Source: Aphrocallistes beatrix
Lineage: Eukaryota; Porifera; Hexactinellida; Sceptrulophora; Aphrocallistidae
DNA length: 64,000 nt
Assembly: GCA_963281255.1 (NCBI GenBank)
Contig: OY725491.1
Span: 4,948,857 to 5,012,856, forward strand
Reading direction: 5' to 3'
Shown here: positions 24,501 through 36,500 of the stretch, piece after piece
How the letters are laid out: the number at the start of each line of letters is the position of its first letter
Numbering within the stretch: position 1 is the first letter of the stretch
Made by a program: the position numbers and the translations under genes
The notes under the pieces: model-generated
What the model saw: only the letters and a program-made list of their open reading frames with translations
Database searches by the model: none
What the model was told of the DNA's origin: nothing

Positions 24501-27500
24501 CCGCCGTATATTGTATTGTATAGACAAGGTGTGAAATTTCGCTTAAATCTTAATTTAATCGTAGTCATAGGTATCATTTGATATCTACATGCCAATATAT
24601 CTACGACTTTCCAATTCTTCAATCAATTCGGACAAACAATCAAATCTTAACCTTTTAATATATAAGCTACCTGGAGTTCCGCATTTAACCTCCACAGATG
24701 ATCCACTTGAGCACGATTGTAAAAAGGTAGGACATTTGCATAGAGAAGCTTCACTTCCTAAACAGGAATGTTGTAGTGGATAGATCTGTGTGTTTGGGGG
24801 AAGATTCAGCACACTAACAGCTCTGTGTTCAATGGACAGAGCATTTGTAGTGTCTCTACAAACTACATCTGCATTCTCAGCTGTGAATCCATCTGCACAT
24901 AGATAGTATCGCTGTTGATTAATGAAATATTCAACTATTTGATAACTTTGTGTTGCATATGGAGCAAAAACATCACAGTCACCTAAATATTTTGGATTTA
25001 AAGGATTTGAATAATCAATATGCAAATATGCATAAGACACTATTTCGAATGCTAATTTGTTTCGATATACTTTCACCAATGTACGTAGTTATTTCTAAGT
25101 TATCAACTTAATTAAATTCAAAGCAAATAAGAGATGATATAGATGACCTTGAAAGCTTTCTAAGTTCATAAAAATAATTGAAGCTACACACTTGCTAATC
25201 TTGTATTTCTCAACAAACCTCCTGTACAGTATAAGAGCACTTTTGGAGAAGTATACATGTAAAATATATTCAATGCTTGACATGAAGCGTTGCTGTAACT
25301 ACAGTCAATAAGGCTAGATTCTGTACCATCACAGATGACATTGTTAAAGTTGATAGGATACGATGTAGTTATATATGTCGCCGAAGTATAAGAGTATAAT
25401 ATATAGCTTGTATATCCTAACTGTCTACAAGCAACACTCGAATCTGCATTATCCCAATGATACTGACAAATATGACTCCATCCTCCATTAATGTATATTT
25501 CTAGCATATTGGGGTACTGGTTGCTGTAACGAAGTGTTCCTTGATCTGAGAAAACAATCAACCCGTTAATAGCATATTTAAATTAACTTTTTTAAAGAAT
25601 TTGGCCTATACCTGGTTGTGAACATCTAATTTCAGCAATATTACCCTCTGTACATTGCATCTGCATCATTGAACAATCACACAAACTTGATTCATTACCA
25701 TTACATGTAATGTTATAAGGATAAATCTCATAGCTAGTCTCTAGCTGAGAGTGGTGTATAGATGATATCGATTCTGCTCCATTCAAAAATCTGTTTTCTC
25801 GACAAATTACGTCAGCTTCTTTAGTTGATATTGAGTTAGAGCAAAGATAATACCAATTTTCATTCATATACATCTTAACTGGCTGTTCTGATGTATTTTC
25901 ACCAAAAATATATGATTGACAACCCTCTATTTAGAATAGATTAACATTATATTACAATAATATGTGTGAGTAAAATAAATTAAATGAAGAGCCTCGTAAA
26001 CTGTACCTGTTCTGCATGATATGTAACTCTCATAGCGGCACGTAGATGCTAAGTCATAGACGCACTCTAGAATGTTAGTTTCATTGCCCAAACATCGAGG
26101 ATTTGGGAAAATACTCGTTGTAGTAGAGCCAATATAAATAAAATTGAATACAACTGCATTTCGGTATCCCAAGTACCTGCACGCAAAGTCTGCCACTTCA
26201 TGAGATATATCTTCATAGTCGAAACTACAAACCCTCTTCCAACCGTTTAGATATACCTCCAAAATTCCAGATGTTCCTTTGCTCAGTTTTAAACTTCCAT
26301 TACCTAAATATATGTACAATATTTAAAGCAAAGTAGAGATCTCACTTGGGATACACCATATGTATATAGTACTACAGTTTTTCATTATTTTAAGATCTAA
26401 GTTCTTAATACTTTAATATTTTTATAAATTTTAACATACTTTGTTTTCTGCATTGAACATGAACAATACGATTTGAAGAACATTGTTGTGGAATCTTTTC
26501 ACATGCACAAATTGAGTTCTCATTTCCATCACATTGGAAGTAGAATGGATAGATAGGATAGTTAGATGGTTGGATTGGTAGAAATGTATAATTGCTAGCA
26601 TTGCTGTCGTGATTCTCTCTGCATATTATATCAGCTGTTTGTTGAGTAAAGTTATCTTGACACATGTAATACCATTGACCAATGTATATCTGGACAGCTT
26701 CAAGAGATTCAGGATTTCTCAACAATGATTCACAGCCATCTACAATGAACATACTAGATTAATGCAACATAGATTTGCCATATAATTGACCAAGGAAAAA
26801 TATCAAAATTCAGGACAGTTACTAAAGATTCTACAAAACCAATCCCAGGGAAAACAGGTATACTAACAAAGTATAATATATAGCGTAGAAGTTGTGTTAT
26901 TCTACATTTATTGAGATTTATCGCTGTACAAAAATTATTTTTCAAGTACTCCGAATTTATATTTAATATAAAATTTACAAATTGAATACCTTCTTCGCAA
27001 GTTACAATACTCCCCACGTAGCACCCTGTATGTTCCCTGTAAGAGCAATCCAACAAACTGGTTTCATTACCAAAACAATTAACATCGTTAACAGCATTTA
27101 CATTAGATAGGATATGGCCATAGTAGCTGTAATATATCTCGAAAAGTGGGAGATGAAAGGACTCAGCTCTTCTAAATCCAGCACTTCTGCAAATAATATC
27201 TGCTCCAAGCGAATTAAGTGGAAGATCACAGACAAGTTTCCATTCTCCACTATACACTGCTACAAGTAGTACATTTTCATAATATCTTCGGATGAAGCGT
27301 AAACTCCCCTTCTCTACACAAGACAAGCATCAATTAAGAAAATATTTCTTTATAAAATTAACAATATCATAGATATACAAAAGCGCATAGTAGGCTCCCA
27401 CTCGTGCAGATTTATAATGGGATATGTCCGGTTTGGGGATTAAAGGTGTAAAAGGCGTACTTATGTTGCTCAAATAAGCTAGTAACTTTATTTTTGAGAT

Positions 27501-30500
27501 ATTTGGGGGTGGTTTTATATTGGCTAATGACACATCTTGAAGACCTAAATTGATGATAAAAAACTATTGGGACCAGCCACTTGAAATTATTAATGGCTCA
27601 AACTGGCTTCACCAATATCTCCAAAAATGTGTTATTAGCTGATATAAAACCACCAAGAAATATCTCAAAAATAAGTTACTAGCTTATTTGAGCAACAGAA
27701 GTACGCCTTTTACATCTTCAAGCCCCAGACCGGACAGATCCCATTATAAATATGTAGGAGTGGGAGCCTATATTTCGCACTAGTGACTTTTATCAACATG
27801 ACTCTTGCGAATAACTCACTAGGTTCATGGCATAATATGTGAACAGCAGTGCTTGAATTGCATGTTGAAGTGTCTGATGGACAGGAACATAGAGAAGATT
27901 CATTTCCACTACACGCATAACTAATTGGTGATATAGGATGTACTTGTGTAAGATTTTCCAGCGAAACATGCCCGAATGAGATTGAACCAGGGAGTCCTGA
28001 GTTTCTACAAATCACATCTGCATCAGACTTAGTGAAGCTATCTGGACAAATGTAAAACCAGGATTTGTCTACATAGGTCTGAGCAAGTCGGTATGAGTTT
28101 GATGTTGAGTAGAATTGTAAAGAAGTAGCACATGTCTCTAGAAGAATATAATAATGGTGAAGATCATTGTTGAATAATTCTTATATATACATATGTAGAC
28201 TAAGTAAATATACACAAAATTCTATGATCATGCTAAATAAATAGCTGTCATATAGCAAATATTTATATTTTATCAGGGAGTTGTGCACTCTCTAGTTTTC
28301 TCCACCACCCACTGTGACGATGTTCCTGATGGTAGGGGTTAAGTTTTAACGGTTAATCTAGGGTATTTAAGAGCTTAGGTTTCAACTATAGAATTTGTAG
28401 GGTGCATTTCAAATTTTTCTGTATTATGTTGAAAAGCTAAATTAAGCTATATCTAATTTTTGATGGATACTTTAAGGTTCGAAACAGATCATCAGAATTA
28501 TGAATGGATCTAGTACAAGATATAACGTCACCCATAGAGAACAATTGATACTAATTTTGTATTTACGTTGATTGCTCGCGCTTAGTTAAATAAAACAATT
28601 GCTTGATCTAGTAATTCTTTGTTGATTTTGCTAGTATATTTCTTGCAATGATATAACAGCGGCATCATATTTCACTGTGAAAGCGAGGAGTCAAACTAAA
28701 TACTATTTTCCATTCGCCTTCTCCACTTCAAGAAAATTATTTACCTACTACAAAGGAAGTATTCAACAATTCACTCTTTGTTTCAAAAGATCATTATTTA
28801 ACAAGTTGCTTCCGACAGAATGTGATATTATAAATATTATAACTACTAATCTACAAAATATCTGGGAACGAGCAACGATTTCTACAATAGTTCGCCAATC
28901 AATTTTCAACAAAGTTAAGACATTTTTGAAAGAGACCAAAGGATTAAGTAGGATTGATAATGCAAAATATCTCTGTTTCAGAAACTCCAATCAAACTATG
29001 ACATAACAAGATTATCACTGTACTCTCAAGCCTGCAGGAATAACTTTTGACTGGGAATTTTACCTTGATCAACTTGATCTGCGTCAGCAAGCAATACTAA
29101 CACCGAATGAAGTATTACAGAAAAAACTTATCAGACATGAAAAGAGATACACTTGAGAGGAAAGAATCGATAAGAATCTCTCTGACAGAGAAATTAAACT
29201 GAAATTGACACACCAGAACATAGTGATGAAATTAATAGTGAAAAGAATGAAAATGATCCATCTTACACATATTCTGGAAAATTTGATCCTATTAATTCAA
29301 AGTAAAACAGATTTCACTATCCTACTTTGGCAGAGACATGTGTAAGATATCAGGAATCGTCTCGTGCAGCAGCTGCTATCTACAACGCTGGATTGTCAGA
29401 CCTAGGGATTCTTACCGATGAACATATCAAAATGGTTCCGAATAAAATTCAACTCGCATTGTACTGATGGATTAAGAAACTTTTTCTATATTTTACAACT
29501 TATGAACGAGCATTTGAATAATGAGGAAAAGAATGTACTAGGACCTGTCATAAGGAGAAATGGATTTTGCACACAGTAAAAAGTTCTTTTGGCAGAAATT
29601 GCCGATTCTGATAAAGATAATTTAGGAGAGCAGCATATACTATTTGTTGATGCGTTCAAATGTAAACTGAGGTAACCAGCATGTCCGAACCTTTTGTATT
29701 CCAAATATAAACTTTTCGATTAATCACTACATGATCGACTGGAATGACGTATATTCAATCTATGAACCTCTGTTAATAAATGATACCTCAATGAACTGCT
29801 GAAATCCTCGATTTATGATAAACCAACAACACTACCAGGCATTCCCTGTCATATCCAAGTAGTGGAAAGGATGATTAACCCGCCAAGATCTCTCATCAAA
29901 ATTCCTACGTCATAGTCCAAGTGGAGTCCAAATGGACCCCAGAGATTTTCAATGACATCATAGTCGCAGTGGGGTACAAATGGACCCCAGTGAATATGAC
30001 GTCCTAGTCGCAGTGGGGTACAAATGGACCCCAGTGAATATGACGTCCTAGTCGCAGTGGGGTACAAATGGATCCCAGTGAATATGACGTCCTAGTCGCA
30101 GTGGGGTACAATGGACCCCAGTAATATGACGCCCTAGTCGCAGTGGGGTACAAATGGACCCCAGCGAATATGACGTCCTAGTCGCAGTGGGTACAAATGG
30201 ACCCCAGCGAATATGACGTCCTAGTCGCAGTGGGGTACAAATGGACCCCAGTGAATATGACGTCCTAGTCGCAGTGGGGTACAAATGGACCCCAGTGAAT
30301 ATGACGTCCTAGTCGCAGTGGGGTACAAATGGACCCCAGTAAATATGACGTCCTAGTCGCAGTGGGGTACAAATGGACCCCAGTAATATGACGCCCTAGT
30401 CGCAGTGGGGTACAAATGGACCCCAGCGAATATGACGTCCTAGTCGCAGTGGGTACAAATGGACCCCAGTGAATATGACGTCCTAGTCGCAGTGAGGTAC

Positions 30501-33500
30501 AAATGGACCCCAGCGAATATGACGTCCTAGTCGCAGTGGGGTACAAATGGACCCCAGTGAATATGACGTCTTAGTCGCAGTGGGGTACAAATGGACCCCA
30601 GTAAATATGACGTCCTAGTCGCAGTGGGGTACAAATGGACCCCAGTAATATGACGCCCTAGTCGCAGTGGGGTACACATGGACCCCAGTAAATATAACGT
30701 CCTAGTCGCAGTGGGGTACAAAAGGACCCCAGTGAATATGACGTCCTAGTCGCAGTGGGGTACAAATGGACCCCAAAAATTGTATGTCGTGCTAGTCTTA
30801 GTGGGGTCTTTTTGGACCCCAATATTGCCTGGGGTCCACTTGGACCCCAGGGTGCCATTGGTGGGTTTTAATTAAACTAGTAACTGAAGTGGCTAAAACT
30901 TACTCAAGTTAAGATTGACACCATCAAACAATTCGATTAAAATTTAGCTCTCATGAAAAAATGCCTATACACTCCCTTAGCAAAGGTATTCGTACACCTC
31001 AATATTTCCGTCAAAATATATGTAGAACTAATCAATTTATGAAGTCAATAATATTTAATCTGTGACAAGTACACCAATTTTAACTTTGAATTCGTTTTCC
31101 TCACATTCAAAGTACTTACATTATAAGCTCTCGCCTCAATCACTCTTTTCAATCAAATATTCTTACATTTATACCCTGTGTCGCATATCATGAATTAATG
31201 CCGCTATAAATGATGGCATTTGTAGCGCAAGGCGTCACAGGGTAATAATACTTAGCTCTGAAGTGTAATAATTGAGTTGAAAAACTATAAAATGAGAAAA
31301 TCGAGTGTGTAGAACATTAATTTTGAGCTAAATTAAGTCTAACTACATTATCGATTAATTATAATTGGCACTACAAATAGATTAGATTCATACATAGCCC
31401 TCTGTATATAAGGCCTGCCATTTAAATTAGAAAAATTGACTAGGAATGGGGTCGAAGCTGGTTGAAATAATACATGGGGAGCGTCATTTGTTAGAATTTT
31501 GAAGTTGTCATTTGCAAGAATTACCTCAACTGTCACTTGTTAGAATTGTTTTCTAGGCTACTATCACTTGTTAGAATCGTTTTCTAGACTACTGTCACTT
31601 GTTGGAATAATCGAAAGCCGTTTCCAAATATTTACAAGCTGAAGTCATTTAAATTTCTATGTTTTTTCATATTAAATTTTAACAAGTGACAGTTGAGATA
31701 ATTCTAGCAAATGACAACTTCAAAATTCTAACAAATGTAATGTAAAATGCGAAAACATCTTTACTCAACAACCATTATAGATACGTAAATCTTAGTTCCT
31801 GGTTAACGAAGGCTAAAAGGGTTTTAACATATTAAAACGGCTGGAAACTGTATACGGTAATGCACCTCTAGGGAAAACCGCCATATGTGATTGAGTTGAA
31901 TGTTTTCGTTCCGGCCTAATAAGCCTTGAAGATGACAAACGGAGCGATCGTCCAATAACCTCGACCACTCAGCAAACATCAAACGAGTAGATAAAATGGT
32001 TCATGCAGATCGAAGAATCACTTTGGATCTTTTAGAGGAGTATACAAGGATATCAAGGCCTAGTATTGTTGAAACTTTACACGAAGTCTTTGGGTATAAT
32101 AAAATATGCTAGATTGGTGCCTAAAATGCTTAATAATGATCAGGAGCGTGTCCGCTTGGAAATAAGTGAGGATATGCTCCGATGGTACAACGCCGACAGA
32201 AGAAATTTCTCAACTGAATAATAACAATGGACGAAACTTGGATTTATTTGTATGATTCAGAGACAAACAATCAACAGTGACTACTTCATTATCATTTTAA
32301 TATAGAGAAATTACACCTTGCTATTAAAGAAAAACGGCGTGGAAAGACCAAGAAGGGGATTTTGCTCTACATGGATAATCCAATACCACATACACACAAG
32401 TCAATCGCGGTATTTTCGTGGTATTAGTATTTCATAGCCTAGTTCATGAAAATATTAATGAACTATGATGAATATTACCCCATCCACTATATTCACCTGA
32501 TCTGGCACCTAGCACTATTCTCTACACTGAAAAAGAATTTGAAAGGAAACCATTTTAGCTCTAGCTCTGCCATTGGAATTTGGAAGTACTGCTCATCAGG
32601 AGACCCGCGGCACCCCTCCAGAAGGGTATGAAAGTTCATATGAAGGTTGGATGGAGCGCGAAGAAAAGTGTTTAGCAGTTAAAAGAGATTATGTCGAAAA
32701 ATAATAAACAAAACGTTAAAACATTAAAGTCCAATTATAAATTTTCAGAGAAGACAGATACAAATGTCGAAATGAGACTGGAGACGATTGTGTAAGTTGG
32801 TATGGCCGATGGTGTCGCAGGCTGAACTAAGATCAAGAAAAACTAGAAGGAATATATCGTAATGGGTGTGATCTAAGAATAAATGCATTATTGACCACAG
32901 CCAAGATGCCCATTGTTTAGTTTGATAAAGTACTAGAATAGCGATCTAAGAATTTATATTAGGATATATACAAGTATGTGTGTTTAAATAATGCTACTGT
33001 ATCGGATACATATAAATAAAAGACTTACCAGTTTCACACCTCAAAGAAATTCTAGAAAAACAATAATGCGAGTCGTCACTAATGCAGTCAGAGAGTTTAG
33101 ATGTATTTCTTGGACAAAATCCTAAGATTACGAACTTAGGCCCACTATAATAATGATGACTAAGTTGGAAAGATTTCACTTTGCTGTATCCAAGCTCTCT
33201 ACAAGCAATGCCCATTGCGAGAGATAGAAAGTCCTCCAAATCTGAATTGTCAAAGTAATGGTAGTAATGTGCACTTGTACATATAAATATCCATTCAGAA
33301 TTAATGTAAGTTTGGAGGAATCTTCCATCATCACTTGCCAAACGAATTGTGCCTTCGCTAAAAACTAAAAAAAAGTCACAAAAGATGAAAGTGTGTAATA
33401 AATTATCATTAATCTATACTTAGGTCATATTTACTGACAATGTTAATGTTATTATACAAATACTCATGGTAGGGCGGTAACATAGTAACTCTCTCTGATT

Positions 33501-36500
33501 CAATATATTACTAGCACTATCCATAATTTAAAATTTTTATATCGATATATATATCTAAGATGTTGATCATTACTTCTTACTCAGCTTGCAATATTCTCAC
33601 AAATTTCAGTGATTTTTAACAACTGCTATTTAGAGCCAAAATTAAGAAACTCAAACACTGTGTGATATTATAAAAATCAAATTTGACTATACTTTCAAAT
33701 GACACTACATATAATCCGGCCCTTAAAACTATTCATATTTCAGAAAGAAACTATTTATATCCACTTATTTATTAACTAGGCGCAATTTTCTCAAATTCTC
33801 TTAATCAGAACCATCTATGGATATTGTTATTATGTATAAGTGTGTGTCCAATTTTGTAATTGCAGCATTTATATATCTCAGCAACTACAATCAGAAAAAA
33901 ATATTAAAATCCAAAGAAATTCCGAATAAAACCAAAATTTCAGTGGAGTTAGCCAAAAGCATCCTTGAAAACATATCAATAGTCCAAGAAAGTCCAAGTT
34001 TCGGAAGACAATTTTTTTGACCCCAAATTTCCCCATTTAGCGGGCCGTTGAAAGACCATAACTTTAAAACTATAACTATTAGAGCTTAGCTTAGTGGTTA
34101 AAAACTGAAAAAACAGCAATTTCCTATACCTTAATAATACTATCTTTAGAGCTAAAACCTTATATTATATTAACTCCACAAACTTGAAATAAGCCAACCT
34201 TTTTATATACTACAAGCGCGCTTCGCTTGCTTGTGCTGCGCGGCTTGCGGACACTATGTGTCCGCAGAGTCGCCCTGCGAGCGCCTGGAGTAACTCAATC
34301 TAACCTATTTTGGGATTTTTCTCTTTATATAAATATTGTAAACAAAGATTAACAAATAATTTCTCATATGGATCCGAAAATATAATATTCGAGATCTACA
34401 GCACTAAAAACCCCAAGTCAACCGTTGGAAGCTAGTCTCTAGCCTATTTTTGTAATTTGTTTACTTTATATATCTATCATAAACAAGAGTAAGCAATTTA
34501 ATTATCAAATTTACTCGAAAATATGATATTCGAAATCTATACCCCTGAAAAGCCCATATCAACCATTGAAAGCAAGTTTCTAGCATACCGCTCGACAAAT
34601 CTGGTAGTTTGGTGGCGATAACCACCAAAAGGAACGACAAACCACCAAATTCCTGAATATGGTGGCTAACTAAGCCACCAAATTTAATGAAGTGCTGGTC
34701 TATTTCTGTAGCGTATAGTTGACTCCGCTTAATCAGGACACATTGGTCCCGGATGTTTTGTCAAGATTAGGTGGAGTTGACTGTATTTAGAAATTTGTGA
34801 GAATGAAATTGATTAGCCACCAGAAAAAGTTAAATTAAACACATTATTCCCCTAGCTTATAACTAGAGTACTTCAGTAATGTCATTATATATTTTTTGAT
34901 GCGTATAATTCGAAGGAGGGATCAGTTTTAATCTAAATTTGCTCAGAACTGAAATACTTAGTATCTCCAAGTGAATCCCCAAATCACGTTTAAAGGCACT
35001 ACACTAAACCGATGTACATTTAAGCAAGAATATGTTCACACGAATTGACAAATTTTAAAAAATATGCTAGAGACTAGCTTCCAACGATTACCATGCAGTT
35101 TTAAGGGCATACATTCCGAATATCATATTTTTGGATCTATATAATAAATTATTTGCTGAATTTTGTTTAAAATAGGCTAAAGACAAGTTTCAATACACAA
35201 GTGCGCAAAACGCTCCCATATATCTTAGTTTTTAATACCTTGAATGCAGCTTACCTGTATTACAATCCAGATAAATATGTTTATTGTAATCACAATAAGT
35301 GACTGTATATGAATAATCACAGTTTATTAGGTTATTTTCGCTTCCTGTACAGTTAACATCATTGATCTTAAATTCTTCATTTGTTTGATTAGGATGAGGA
35401 TAATTTATTTGAAAAGTTTTTACTTTTCCAAATCCCAAATTTCTGCAAGCCACACTTGAATCTTTGTCACCCCAACCGTCACTACAAACATATCCCCAAG
35501 TTCCATTGTAGTATATCTCCAGTAGACCTTCGTATCCAAGACTTAACCTGAGATCTCCGTTACCTATTTTAAAATGGAAATAAATAATCCACAGTTCAAA
35601 TAACATAAATCTCTAATTGATACTCTAAAATATCACAACAATCAGAAAATATAAAGTAAAAATGAAAAAAGTAGCATAACTAAGGATAAGTAAGGTAGAG
35701 CCAGAGCCTAGCAAATCACCTATTTGTCTTGATAATTTTTTAATTCGTTTTTGCTCCTCCTTTCCTATCATCTTGAAATTTATTAATATTTCTTACGTTG
35801 ATTTACTGTGCTCTTTTAATTTGTTGGATTTTTGGTTGATTCATAGTCTACTCATACGGCCTCAGAGTAACTTGACTAGGAATGCGGTAGAAGATGGTTA
35901 AACTAATACATGAGCGTCCTTAAATCATTAACAAAGCACAATAGAGCTTAGGAATGTATGACCAGCATATATAAATATGGTGTCAAAGGGTATGGTGGAA
36001 ATAGTTCGAACCAAAACCGGAAATAGTTCGATTTTCCAAAAAAGGAAATAGTTCGGAAAAACCCCTTTGAAACCATATTTATATATGCTAGTAATACATT
36101 CCTAAGCTCTATTGTGCTTTGTTAATGATTTAAGCAGCTCATGTATTAGTTCAACCATCTTCAACCGCATTCCTAGTCACAAATCCGTAAGTTACTGTGA
36201 GGCCTTTTATACAGTAGGCTATGGTTGATCAAAATTGAAAATTCATCCGCAATCTAGTATTTACACATCTTAGTCATTATCATACACCTCTATCATCAGA
36301 TAATTTTCCTTGTAACTTTCTATCCCTAAACAAATATTATTTTGAACCCGGAAAATGTCGACTAATTTACAGACTAATTTACACTTGTATCAATTGAATG
36401 CGAAATGCAGACTGTATAGATTTAGGAAAGGTATTAATGCATTAACATGCATTTTAAGAGTAGATTAATTCATTCATAAATTAAACGTTTAAGTTTAATA

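Noticed and set aside
29849-30858. Series of minus-strand frames with repeated TATRTSYSLGSICTPLR-like protein
   Set aside because: Read from the 44-bp minisatellite only; units shift frame irregularly and there is no start, domain or splice context.
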